From Ophiobolus disseminans (taxonomy: Eukaryota; Ascomycota; Dothideomycetes; Pleosporales; Phaeosphaeriaceae): a stretch of 64,000 nucleotides of DNA. Positions within the stretch are counted from its first letter, which is position 1, and every line of letters begins with the position of its first letter. The notes beneath the pieces are model-generated. The model ran no database searches. It was not told where the DNA came from and saw only the letters and a list, made by a program, of their open reading frames with translations. Below, one piece after another: positions 31,608 through 43,834 of this stretch. Made by a program: the position numbers and the translations under genes. The stretch is from positions 808,154-872,153 of the forward strand of contig MU006227.1 in NCBI GenBank assembly GCA_010093685.1, in the 5' to 3' direction.

Positions 31608-34600
31608 ATGTCTCTCAACGGGCTCGACGACGTCAGCGTAACACAGGCATACCAGGGTGCCATCGCCGAGGCTGGCGGATGGTGCGCAACCCAATCTCTC
31701 CGCACTCTCGGGCTCCGTGCTAATGTTTTGGGTTCAGGTTCCTGCTCAAGTACACGTCCAGGGATGCCGTCGCGGTGCTTACGCGTGGGACTGGCGGCGC
31801 TGGCGAGGCGCGGGTCGCGGTTGCCCAGTACGAGGAGAAGTCGCCGCTGTATGGCTTCATGCTGTACCGCCGGCGGAAGGTGCTGGTCAAGTACGTGCCG
31901 GACGGGACATCGCGATTACTGCAGGGTGAGTGCACACATTATACAGACATCATTGCGCCATGCTAACACGGCCAGCCCGCGTCGCCGTCCACTTCATCAC
32001 CGTCACCGAGCGTTTCGCGCCCCATGACATCGTCCTCGCCATCACCACCCCCGAGGAGCTCAGCGACGCCGCCCTCACCGCCGCCTGCAAACTGCACACG
32101 GCCGCGCCCTCCAGCTCGTCCTCTTCCGGATCCTCGTCGCGCCAGCAGAAGCTCAGCTGGATACAGGAGGCGGCTGAGGAGGGCAGTCAGCAGGGAGGAG
32201 ATGACAGCACCACCTCACGCCCCGTGACTGCGCGATCCAACATACCCACAATCATTGAGCCTCCAGTCGAGGAAATGCCAGAGCGGAACATGTCGGTGAT
32301 ATCGGACGGCGCAGAGTCGGTGCCTCTTATACTAGAGGAGAAGGTCCCAGAAGCCAAGACATCGCCAAACATCTCCCATGTCACGATTGAGACCGTCACC
32401 GAGGCGCCAACCACCCCAGACTCTGATCTGGCAGACATGCAAGAGACCCTGAAGAGCTATGACAAACTGTTCGAAGGCGGGCCTGAACCACGGTCGTCCT
32501 CGCAGACAGCGCGGCCGAACTATGACGAGCTGTACGAACACTACTACGCACAGTATTCGAAGCCGAAAGTGAAGTTGGGACCAAGGCCACGACCATCTCT
32601 AGACGGCAAGCGGCCATCGACCTCGGGCAGTGTCCCCCAAGTAGCGTCACGACCGAAGTCGTCGTTACCGGCCGGCTTACGTTCTGCAACTAAAAAGGCA
32701 GCAGACCAACGAGCAGCAAAACCACGCGATAGGAGCACTCCCCCGACCCTCGCCATCCCTCCACCACCGCCGATCCCCATGACACCCGATGCGCCGAGTT
32801 CGCCCATGTCACTGGCCTTTACAGCTCGGAGCCCTGCTAGTGTGAGGTCGATGCCCGTCTCTGGATACAGCAGCCACTACCGATCCTTGGGCAATACACA
32901 AGAGAAGACGAGGCTCATGAAGGCACTAGAATTGCGCAAGAAGCAGATGAAGGCGCAAGTTGAAAGACAGGAACAGATGGCAGAACAGGCCACAGCAAAG
33001 GCCGAGGCAGATGCAGAGGCCAATATCGCGGAAGATGCATCGACGGATGGCCCTACTCCTGAAAACGAGAGCGTAGCGCCAATGGCAGAGACTGATTCTG
33101 GCAAAAGCTTCAACACAGCTGAGGTCAAGGCAGAAGACGACTTGGAGGAAGTCTCTTCTGTCGCAGACGACGATCCGGCTCTCGAAAAGTCGGGATTGGT
33201 CTTCTCAGGCAATCATACGGACACGGACGATCTCAACTCCTCTGCATCCGTATCATCTCCCATATCTGCCCAAACTCAAGGATCGTCTGGCGCACCCTCA
33301 ACTCGACCCTCTTCAATATCAGACGACGACACCCCTGCGCAAGAGGAGACCACGAAGTCTGAAGATGCAGAGGACAGCCAAGGCTCTGATGTTGTCGACG
33401 AAGAGCAATCCGTGGACAGCATGCCCACAGTTGTCCCAGAACAGAGGACACCCATTCCTTCTCTGATTCACTCGAGTCCTTTCGATGATGATTCAAATTC
33501 GGGAAACAACACAGACACTCTAGGGTTGTCGGTGCCAGCAGCTCAGCAAAACGATGCGGCGTCGCGACGGCGATCTAAGCGCGAATCTACACTCTTTGTG
33601 CCTTCAGGCGAAGCTTCCCCTCTCGACGATTCGATGTTCAAAAAGCGAAATAGGGAGTCGGTAATCATGCCAAACTCCAAGAGGCAGAGTTGGTATGAGA
33701 CAAAGGAGAAGCGCAGGCCGCTGCTTGACCCTCTCCAGGTCAGCGCAGAGAACTCAGAAGCAGAGTATTTGTCCGATGATTCATTCATGGAGGAGCTACA
33801 AAGCGCGACAGTCCATGAGGCCAAACCAATGTCTGTCTCCAAATCTCCAATCACACCTTGGTTCTCACGGAAAGCGTCTGATAGCAGCATGGCCACGACA
33901 CCTGAAAGATCGGTATCACACGCCTACGTCAAGATGGGCCGGCCGTCCCCCGAACAGCTGTCGCGGAAGACCTCTGGTCCTTGGCCGCCGCAAGTCACCG
34001 CAGATAAGAACGTTGGCGTTGCGAAAAAGATCAACGTCTCATCAGGCATCTCGCAGAGGATCAAAGCACTTGCAGAAAAGTCTAATCGGGAGTCGTCCTC
34101 GTCGCCGCCAGCAACGCCCGTTGGTGGACTCAGCACCCCAAGCTCCAGTCTTGCTCAGCGCAAGTCGTCTTTCTTCGCGACCCCGTCCGTTGAGACGTCT
34201 CCAAACGGAAGATCGATAACGCGCCTCGGAGCTCCATCGTTTCTAGGGTCGTCTGCTTCCTCTACGCCAGACAAGCGTTCAGTAACGCCGAAGCCAATCA
34301 AAGCTACCGTGTACAATGTGAACAAAGCCAACCAAAAGCCTGAGTCAGTACAGGTTACCGCTCGCATCGTTCGAGATGAACGCACCAAGAGACCAACTCT
34401 AGCCATGCCAAATGAAAGCACACCCTTAGACCTACACCAAAGCCCTCTGATCATCGATCACCAAAAGCCAAGCTGGTCACCCAAAAGTCCCACGCGTGGA
34501 AGGACTGAACCTGCATCACCGAAAGCACCTTCGACGTCACATTCGAGAGATCCGAGCAACGGACCTCCCCGGACGTCGTCTGAAAGCACCTGGAAAGCAT

Positions 34601-35205
34601 TCGGGCGCCGCATGAGCGAATCAAGATCGATTCACAGTCATGACGGCGAAGAGAAGCGGGACGAGAAGAAAGACAAAAAAGAATCGCGGACCAGCAAGAT
34701 GTTCAAGCGCATGTCTTCGTCCATGGCTTCGATGCCTTGGAAGAACTCTGGCAGCAACCTCACACTGCCAGAGAACGACATGCGCACAACATCGCTATCC
34801 TCGTTGCGCGAACCGCCACCACCTGTCCATGTCGGCGACCTCAACATCCAGTTCCCCGACACACTTCTATGGAGACGGCGATGGGTCGAGATCGACTCGG
34901 TGGGCAACCTTGTCTTGAGTCCTTCGAAGTCGAACGAGAAGGGTATTGTTAAGCGCTTCCACCTCACCGAGTTCCGCACGCCATACCCGCCAGACCAGGA
35001 TCGCCAGGAGCTGCCCAATAGCGTGGTGCTAGATTTCATCGACGGGAGGACGTTGCAGTGTGCTTGCGAGACGTACATTGCGCAAGCCCATGTGTTGCAG
35101 AGTAAGTTGAATTCCCACGCTGACAGTTCGATACCATTGCTAACCGTATCATCAGTTCTTCGCGAAGCTCACGACGCCTGGCTTGCATACAGCCAAGCCA
35201 TATAA
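31608..35205 (+). CDS. Large protein with ADF-H-like N-terminus and PH-like C-terminus
   Basis: Four exons, 31608-31681, 31738-31925, 31976-35101 and 35156-35205, give 1145 residues. All three introns (56, 50, 54 bp) have good signals, and the last two have gtgagt/gtaagt donors. Residues 1-130 (MSLNGLDDVSVTQAYQ, GGWFLLKYTSRD, SPLYGFMLYRRRKVLVKYV, LLQARVAVHFITVTERFAP) look like the actin-depolymerising-factor homology fold seen in coactosin/drebrin-type proteins. Residues about 190-1000 are disordered, Ser/Pro-rich, with a helical stretch TRLMKALELRKKQMKAQ near 435. The C-terminal 120 residues (LLWRRRWVEIDSVGNLVLSP, KRFHLTEFRTPYPPDQDR, VVLDFIDGRTLQCACETY, ILREAHDAWLAY) resemble a PH domain. 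This suggests a membrane-to-actin scaffold, but no function is proven. The 54-bp last intron has no stop and could be retained. Confidence 0.8.
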
Positions 35206-36240
35206 ACCACACTTTCCCCCAAGAACCATCCTCGACTGCGACACCAATCCTCGGTTCCGTTATCATAGCGAGCATACCCCAGCCATATCTCCTTTCCTCA
35301 TGACGTACGACTACTCGCATCAGCACTTTTCCTTGCGTTTGGATAACTAAAATCGGTTCCGAGTTCTTCTTCGCTCCCCTTTGCAACCATTTCGCCAGCT
35401 TTTGTCTCTGTTGCTAAGTGGCGACCTTTCTCATACCCCCTTTTCAAGCGTGGAAGGATTGCGTTTTCTCTCGGATGCATGTGTAGTAGTCTAGTTGTAT
35501 AATACATAATCTACTGCAGGGCGGCGCAGGTGTTTGAATCTTTTGATATGCATGTCTTGGTGGTCTTTTTGATTGCAACGGAGCAAAAACAGGTCCAACG
35601 CACCCACAAACCATGGCTTGTCGTTCCAATGCTACTTCCATCGCGGAACTATGGAGTCGCTCGAAAGATATCATGTCTATCTCTCTGAGATACCCACTTC
35701 CCACCTATTTCCCGCAGACTCTTCGCCAAATCCCTACGCAAACAATCCTGTCCTCACCCCAACCTTTCTAATAACACCACTTTCCTGACCAGCGAGCGCC
35801 GTCAAGCTTGATACTTTGCGCAAGATGTGGATTGAGTCTAATAGAGATATTGTGAGGAGCGACTCTGCCGCTTGCGAAAGACGTCCACAGGTTATATCCG
35901 TTCATAGTTCTGTCTCGCTACCTAGATAGTATTACAAGGAGAGCGTGAATGGGGTGTTTGGTATAGACTGGAATCATATGTCTCTTTCTCAATCGTAATC
36001 TCAGTGGATGTTTTCGATGCTGCCTTGTGAAGACTGCCTGAGCAAGCAAAACACACAAATATCACCAAAAATTGAGGGTATGTTAGTTCGAACAGATATC
36101 AACTGCTAGTGTTATCAAAGACGAGATAGCTGGCTGCTAAAAATGTCACCAACATGTGCGATCTCTTATGCCTTGCACTAGTTATCTTGTAGTAAAGCCA
36201 TTCCATTCATTATCCACCACGCCACTCTCTCTACCTTCTC
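35206..36240. other. Intergenic between convergent genes, 1 kb
   Basis: 3' flanks of the ADF-H/PH gene and the ankyrin/CorA-like gene. Nothing recognised. Confidence 0.5.
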
Positions 36241-39217
36241 CTATGGTATACCCGATCCTTTCGATGCGCGTCTAACCTGAATAGACTTCGTAGCGCTCGG
36301 TAGTCTCTGCCCGACCTTTTCCTGTAGCCAAGCCTCAATCTACGAGGATATTAGTCCTGTTCTTATACCATGAGTTTCATTACGAACCGGATAGCACTTG
36401 AAGATAAGCCAAGCGCCCATGGTAGAGCTAAGACATATAGCCCCAGCGATGAGGAACCAGCGCCAGTCGGGGTCGTCTTTCAGGATGCTGACGTTCATGC
36501 CGAATAGGCTCTGTGGAGGAGGGTTGTTAGTTCCGGGTTGTTTGCAAGGTAGCTTAAGGCAGGACTTACGGAGGCGAACATTGCGGGTAGAAAGATGAAC
36601 TGTGTTTAGTCTGTTAGTGCATGGTCTCAGAGTGGAAAGCACAGGATGCGCGTACCGTGACCCAACTCAAGCGCTTCATGCTCGTTGCCAGACTCGTAGA
36701 TCGATACGCTTCGTTGATCGATACCCATGCAAATTCCTGCGAAATATGAGCCATGGCATCAAGTATATTGCACGGTATAGACTTACTAGCTGCAGCAGAT
36801 CCCTCACGGCTTGTTCGAGCTGGTCGATGCGCCTCCCATTGGTCAGTCCAAGGTCTTCTATAAGGTTGTTGAGATCCTGGTTGTCACTGCGATGACCATG
36901 AATTTTAACAAATTCCTGCGCGGTACGAACGTGGTCTTTAAGTTTTCTGCGGAGATCGGCCCATGTTTGTGCATCCTGCGCGAGTCGCGATATGAGTTCT
37001 CGGCTTTCGCCTTTTGCTTGTGGCTGGTCCAGACGCTAGCGTTCAGTTAGATTTGGGCAAGAAATGCAAATGTTGCATGCTGGGGATCGACATGGCCAGC
37101 GCAAACTTACACAGTCAGTTAGATGTTGGTCGGCTAGGTCACACACTTTTCTCCACCTTTTTCCGAGCTCGTCTAGGAAGTGTGCGAAGAAGTCAGGTCC
37201 GTCGCGAGGTAACCAGCCGTTGGAAAGATTGCTGAAGTGATCCGAGGACGTAGTGACTGTTTTGTTGTCTGTGCCCCATGTTGATGCTGTTCTCCACGCT
37301 ATTCTCAATGGTTCTCTGCCTGGCATCTTGAAATGCTTTCCGACACTTGTATCGTCGCATGCGGGAAACCAGGCCACTACTACAAAGTTCTGGATTCCAT
37401 TCCCTACATCCCAGACGGAAGTATGCAACGTATTGAGCTTGAGGGGAAGCATCAAGTAACCTAATTGAACACGTTGCCACGACTCGCTGTTGGGTAATAC
37501 GCTTCGAAGAGGCTGTCAGCTTTCTGTTCCACGAAGAATTGCACGCCAGAACTTACAAAAGACGTCGTTCGACCCCGTATGTGGCTCTGACCTGCCCCAG
37601 TTCACTTGAGATGGCTCCATTTTCAATGAAGCTAATTGTTTTCTTTGCGCTCATTCCTTCTCCTAACCTTACAATGTCTGACACTTTCCTGTCATAGGCA
37701 TCTCGCCACTCACTGACTTGGATTCCTGTAGTACTCGCCGAGCTTCTGAGAAACAAATCAATGAATTTGAGGCTCTTTCGCACAATGGCTAGGCGTAATG
37801 GCGTATTACCGTCGTCATCTTTGCAATTAATCTCGATTCCCGCCGAAATCAGCACACTGGCTATTTCCAGATGTCCAAATAGGGTCGCGATATGGAGGGC
37901 TGATTGGTTACGGGAGTCCCTGGTGGTGAGATTGTAGCCAGTCGCCACCAGGACTTTCACCAGTGACAGCTCCCCATTTTTAACCAGTAAATGCATCGTA
38001 GTAAGATCTTTGCTCATGAGCAGCTCGACCATCTTCTCGTCGTCGGACTTTTCAGCAGACAACCTTGGCGTTGCGTCGTTGTCTTCGTCAGTGACTTTGC
38101 TACACTTAGAATTGACAATCTTTTCAGCAGCCAACCATAACATCGTGTGATTGTCCTCATCGGTGACGTCTACGTCAAGAAGATTTTCGTCGTCGTCGTC
38201 AAGTAGCAGCTGTACCACGTCACTCTCTCCTCTCTTGACAGCATATTTCAGCAACGCTTGGCCGTACGCCTTCGAGTTTGATCTAATTCTTACGCCATCT
38301 TGCGTGAGGAACAGGTCGAGAACTTTCCTGTCTACATTCTGGATAGCCATGGATAGTGGCGTAAATCCACTCTTATCTCGAATGTGCATGTCGATGCCGG
38401 GTGTCCCAAGTAATCGTTCCACAACATCCACCCGTCCCTTGGCTACAGCCTCATGTAATGCTGTTTGCTGATAATTACCCAGGAGATTCGGACTTCCGAA
38501 GTGTGCAAGCAGAAGTATCACTACGTCCTTGTGTCCGTTTCTTGCAGCTGCATGTAGTGGTCCTCCATCCTTATAGTCCGGAGGAGAGTCCAGGGATTGT
38601 CCTGCAGAAAGCAAAGCCTCCACCACTTCTTTGTGGCCTTTTCGCGCGGCTCGATCCAGCGGCGTATGATTGTTGTCTTCTCGTCGCGGAGCTACATCGA
38701 TACCCTCTTTCGCAAGTAGCAGAAATGTGATCTCTTTGAGGTTGTTGGATGCAGCTAGATGTAATGGCGTTTGGCCAAATCCGTCCCGGGCATTGATGTC
38801 AATACCGTCATATGCGAGCAGCAACCTCACGACATTCTCATGTCCATTCAACACAGCCTGGTGCAACGGCATCGCTTTCCTAGGCGGGATGTAGCAGTTC
38901 ACATCCAATCCTTTCTCTGCGAGCAGCAGCTCCACCAACTCGTCATGACCTTTCTCCGCAGCTACATATAGTGACGTCCGACCTTCAGCATCCTTCGCGT
39001 TTATGTCGACGGTTGTATGCAAAAGGAGTTCTTCTGCAATCCTTGTGTGACCGGGTCGGCCACCCCATGCTGCCCACCATAATGGCGTGCGTCCGTCGTT
39101 GTCCGGTTCGTTAGGATCAACCTTTCCAACCACAAGCTGCACACGCACGTCGTCCACGAGACAATTTTTGGCAGCCAACCATAATGGCAGTCGTCAAGAG
39201 GTCTGTTGGTCTTCCAT
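36241..39217 (-). pseudogene. Ankyrin-repeat protein with CorA-like C-terminal membrane domain; stop at codon 8
   Basis: Exons can be traced on the minus strand: body 39217-37557, then 37513-37111, 37035-36787, 36736-36656, 36599-36570, 36510-36388 and 36339-36241, all joined in frame. The body holds about twelve ankyrin repeats (GRTPLWWAAWGG, GRTSLYVAAEKGHDELVELLL, GQTPLHLAA, GNTPLRLAIV). The 3' exons give WQRVQLGYLMLPLKLNTLHT, LSNGWLPRDGPDFFAHFLDE, RIDQLEQAVRDLLQL, EFAWVSINEAYRSTSLATSM, WVTFIFLPAMFASSLFGMNV and a second helix, the CorA-like two-helix end with the GMN motif, common in fungal NLR-like proteins. The first ATG (39217, good context AATATGG) is followed by TGA at codon 8 (39194-39196); the open body has no early ATG. 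So it is either recently broken or starts in a way I cannot see. Confidence 0.65.
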
Positions 39218-40568
39218 ATTGTTGTTGATTTGGTGATGATAGTGCCTTTGCAGTTCTCAAAATCCCCACTATTTCTGGACTCCTGCACCTCTCTAGGTAG
39301 ACACTGGTGTCCCCTATTTGAAACTTTGTGGAAATGCGACGGAATTCGATGTTTCTCGATAGAGAGTAGAAGAGATAGATATAACCTAAAGGCTCAGGAT
39401 ACTGGCGTGCGAGGCGGTGCGCATGGCTAGAGGGGCCAGAGACGCAAGGCTGATGAATCAGTACGAAAAAGCATTATACAACCCTCACGATAAGGTGCGG
39501 AGCGCTTATTCAACGGACGTGTCGAGGAATGAGGGGTTTGGCGATGCTTTCCTCATCATTTACAGGGCTTTTGTCGCTGCCCCAAGGCATCGGACTGGTT
39601 CAGCCTCAAGCGCGTGAAGAGGACTACATCACGGCGGCTTACATCATGTGTAGTCCCTCGCCTTCAGCCTCAGATTTGTCCATGATGGAGATTTGGAGGT
39701 GGCTGGGTGCATTGCTCGATAGCTGCGTGGCAAGGCTGCATGAGGGCAACGAGTAGGAAGAGGTTAAGTGGGATGAACTGCGCCCCGCAGGAGCCACCAT
39801 GGCGGCTTCGACAGTCCCCACGAGGCAGACTTGTATTGAGCGAGGGCCAGGTGGCTGACGATAGGAGTTCGGATGTGTGGCATAGAACCGGTGAGCTTTC
39901 GGCTCCAAAAGTATGAATGATTAGGATGGTGTTGCGCTGTCAAGGCTGCAAAGGGAGTCGTGCATTGAAGCCTGTTGTGGCTGATAAGTGGGTTGATCTG
40001 TGACGTAGAATTTAGCACATGGTCCAAGCGTCGGTTTCCGTAACACTACCGTCTTCTGCTGTATGTGAGCGAAATAGTAGAGGGACATAGGAAAGAGGTA
40101 TATAAAAAGTAGAGGTTTTGATCTTAGTAGCAAGACACGTGCTTTGCAACAGCTACTTGTATCTTATAACCTTGTATATTTTCACTCTTCATTTGTGACA
40201 TGCGGTACACTTTACTACAGTTGGATTGCTGAAGACTATGTAGCTAATTAGTCGTTCTGGGATGTTGCAGATTCGGTATAATTAGTGTTTTCACCGCCAC
40301 ATATTCGACAAAGTGTCCCTCACTCACTCCCGCAATCTGATTGACACGCTCCCATTATTTGGGCTTCAAGCTACTCAACTAGATCTTTCGACAACGGTGC
40401 TATCCCCTTACACACTAATGGTGCATGTTGCACAAGTCGAGAGAGAAGCCATAGCTTAGTTCGCCGCTGTACGGCTTTGCTGGCGAGCGTTCGTAGTGCA
40501 TGATTGCGAAGCGGATTCAAGTACTGCCTTCGGTCGGCAAGACTGATCGGATTCTAATCTTCTTTTCC
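39218..40568. other. Intergenic, 1.35 kb
   Basis: Upstream of the ankyrin/CorA-like gene and 3' of SWD2. No gene or repeat is supported. Confidence 0.5.
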
Positions 40569-41735
40569 TCAGAGCATCAAGTCCGCATCTGGCTGCCACA
40601 AGTACAATTCCTTATCCGCACTAGCAATCAGATTCGTGCGTGGATTGTACCCCACGATAGCGCTCTTTCCCGGTCCTGGCAGCGGGTCCTGTGGTTCCAA
40701 AAAGTTGTTCGGCGCCGGAGCCTGCGCAATGTCCCAGACAAGCAAGCCGTCGCTGCCACTGCCGCTGATCAGGAACTGTCCATCAGGCGAGATGCACACG
40801 TCCCCCTGTCCGACTGTTGGGGTGTTGCCGTTTGGTATATTTGTGCCGTGGTTCGTTGCGGTTGCGCCGGCTGAAAGACGTCCGGATGAGCCTGCTCGTC
40901 GGTGGCAGAAGTGCACGATGTCGCCAGAGAAGGCGTCGAGGATGAAATGGCCACTGCCGTTTGTGGCGATCAGCAGACTTTTGCCGTCGTTTGTGAACTC
41001 GATCTTCGTCCACTCGCCCTTTTCTCGCCCCAGGAATCGCTGCTCCAACTCTTGCATATCCCAGGTCGCAAATGGCGGCTTATCGTAATTTCGTACATCG
41101 TAGAGAAGAACGGATTGCGTGGCGGGAGAGGCGATTGCCATGACAGTGGCGGAGGGATCATATGTGGCGAGGTAGGCGCCGTGGAGATTCAGCAGGCCAT
41201 GGTAGTTTGGTGACGAGAGGTTCCACAGGCGGACGGTGTTGTCGCGTGAGCACGAGAGAAAGGTGTCGGACGAAGGACACAGTGAGATGGAGGTCACGGT
41301 ATCTGTGTGGCCCTTGAAGTAGCGGATGTATGAATTGTCGTGTGTGGAGAGGTAGCGAATGGTGTCGTCGATCTTGGTGCTGGCATAGATGATGCTCTGT
41401 GCGTGGTGGGAGAAGCGCGCGAGATGTACCCCGTACTTCTGACTCTTGAGCTCTTTCGCATGCTTGCCTTCTTTGCAATTGTAGATCTGGAGTGTGTCGT
41501 CGTCGCGTGCTACGATGGCGAGCTCGCCCGTGTCGTCGAAGTCGAGGGAGGTGACCGAGGCTGTGCCTGGAGAGGGCGGCTTGAAGCGCTAGTGATGGTC
41601 AGTATAACACGAGGCATAGACGACAGGGTGGAGACGTACTCTGGACGGCCGAAAACTCGCGATGACGTCGCTAACCTTCTGTGTAGGAGGACCCGCGGGC
41701 GGAGGAGGCGCGCCAGGAGTGATTGAACCGGCCAT
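40569..41735 (-). CDS. SWD2: WD40 protein SWD2 (COMPASS and 3'-end processing subunit)
   Basis: Two exons, 41735-41640 and 41588-40569, give 371 residues; the 51-bp intron has a gtacgt donor. After a Pro-rich start, VSDVIASFRPSR and FKPPSPGTASVTSLDFDDTG lead into WD repeats: LAIVARDDDTLQIYNCKEGK, YGVHLARFSHHAQSIIYAS, TIRYLSTHDNSYIRYFKGH, CPSSDTFLSCSRDNTVRLWN, ISPDGQFLISGSGSDGLLVW. The YLSTHDNSYIRYFKGH block is a strong marker of the Swd2/WDR82 family. Swd2 sits in COMPASS (H3K4 methylation) and in the cleavage and polyadenylation factor, in the nucleus. It shares a 450-bp divergent promoter with OAC1. Confidence 0.9.
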
Positions 41736-42186
41736 GTTGAGGTTGGTGTTTGCTACCTCTCGGTGACGTCTGACAACATCTCCACAGCCTGATTTTACCC
41801 CAGCGAATCGTAGTTGGAGCAATTCTAGACGCGCAGTTGTCACTGGGATTGAGCCGGCGGAATGCGCAAATCAGTGAATTGATAGCTCGGACCCTGAGCT
41901 TGGCACCTCTCTCTCCGGCGCCGATACCGACCTCGGAGCGCAATTGTTAGAGCCGAAAGCGACTTTCGTGAAGCGCAATATTCTGAGCCATCATCACGGC
42001 CCTCCGTGTGGAACCAATATAACGTCAGCACCTCGGGGCCTTTCCTTTCACTCTCTTTTCCGCAACTTTCCCCTTTGGTGCCCATGAACGCGCGGTAGCA
42101 CGCACTGCACAAAAAGCGCACCTCTCAGCTCTCACTCGGTTCAGTACCTCGGTGAACCTTGGAAAGCTGTCGCAAGTCGTGTCAAC
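41736..42186. other. Divergent promoter between SWD2 and OAC1
   Basis: 451 bp between the two start codons. No gene is seen. Confidence 0.55.
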
Positions 42187-43319
42187 ATGTCTACAACGAT
42201 TGGGTATGACGTTTCCAGGGTCCATTCACACCTCCACTGACATACGACACTTCAGGTCATTCATTGCTGGTGGAGTTGCAGCATGCGGCGCCGTGACGGT
42301 TACCCACGGATTCGAGACGGTCAAGATTCGGTGCGCGAAGCTTCACAATGCGCCTGCGACAGCCGGTTGACAATGCTCCAGACTACAGCTACAGGGAGAA
42401 CTACAATCGAAAAAAGACGCACCGCGAATGTACAAGGGAGTCTTCCATGGTGTAGGCGTCATCTTGAAAAATGAAGGGCCCAAGGGGCTGCTACGAGGAT
42501 TAGGATGCGCAGTACGAACGCCAATGACCTCCAATTATATATCCAACTGATCTTCCCAGTACGTCTACCAAATGACCCTCAATGGCTGCCGTCTCGGCTT
42601 CTACGAACCGCTGCGCAAGACCGTCACAAACGCCATCTACAAAGACGACACAGTCCAATCGTTCGGCATAAACATCTTCTCAGGCGCAGCATCCGGCATA
42701 CTCGGCGCCGCAGCAGGCTCACCTTTCTTCCTAGTAAAAACACGCCTACAATCCTACTCTCCCTTCCTACCAGTAGGAACACAACATAACTACAAAAATG
42801 CCGCGGATGGCATGCGGCAAATATACACAGGCGAGGGCATAAAGGGACTCTATCGAGGTGTTGGACCAGCCATGGTGCGGACAGGCTTTGGTAGCTCTGT
42901 GCAACTTCCCACATACTTTTTCGCCAAGCGGAGACTGGCAAAGCACTTTGGCATGCAAGAGGGCATGCCACTACATCTCGCGAGCAGCACGGCAAGTGGC
43001 TTTGTGGTGTGCTGCGTCATGCATCCCCCAGACACCATCATGTCTCGCATGTACAACCAGACGGGCAATCTGTACAGCTCGGCCTTTGACTGCTTGTCCC
43101 GCACTATCAAGACAGAAGGCCTTTTGGCGCTGTACAAAGGCTACTTTGCGCATCTTGCGCGAATCCTACCACATACCGTACGTCATACCCTGGAACTTGG
43201 AGTGCTGTATAGTTAACCTGTCACAGATCCTCACCCTCACCCTCGCCGAACAAACCATCAAGCTCATGAAGAAAGTTGAAGCCCGCATATTAGCCCCCGA
43301 AATCGAAGCCAAAGCATAA
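42187..43319 (+). CDS. OAC1: Mitochondrial oxaloacetate/sulfate carrier OAC1
   Basis: Five exons, 42187-42203, 42256-42330, 42382-42511, 42560-43177 and 43227-43319, give 310 residues, the normal carrier length. The first exon is only 17 bp. Three carrier modules are visible: THGFETVKIRLQLQGEL (first signature, Pro replaced by His), GSPFFLVKTRLQSY (second, PX[DE]-like) and MHPPDTIMSRMYNQ (third). GAASGILGAAAG and STASGFVVCCVM are the matching odd-numbered helices. The pattern with a weak first motif and LVKTRLQ in the second agrees with the Oac1 subfamily, which imports oxaloacetate, sulfate and thiosulfate across the inner membrane. It starts 451 bp from SWD2 and faces LAS1. Confidence 0.9.
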
Positions 43320-43834
43320 ATTCCCCTCGACCTTTTCACCTACTTGTATATATATCCTTGTTCAACGACTCTTTTCTTCGCATGTAGCGCGTCATCATGC
43401 GTTTCGGTTCTTCTGGGTGGACACAGTAGAGGATACGATGGACGGCGTATTGGATACTTAAAATGGAGGCAAGAACCTAGGAATGTCATGTATATTGTAA
43501 TGTCGCAATGATATACGAACACCTCAGTAGGAATACACGCTGGATCTGCATTTACCTGAAATCTTGCTGATCGATAGAAATCCAGGGGACACTAGATTTC
43601 TTGTTCAAGTTGAATGACCTCGCTGCTCGCTAGCCCGTGCAAAAAGTCCGAGAAATGTGCTTATAGGTGCTGGGAACAAATACCCGAAGTACTGTTTCCT
43701 CGGCACTTTTTAGTCAACAATGCAGATGCCATACGACTGCACCTTTGCAGCTATCATGTAAGTCTCAGGCCAGACTATAGACCTTGCATAACCACATCTC
43801 CCGTATCCCATCGCTCCTATCCCACACCCAACCT
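43320..43834. other. Intergenic between convergent OAC1 and LAS1
   Basis: 515 bp of 3' flanks. Nothing recognised. Confidence 0.5.
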
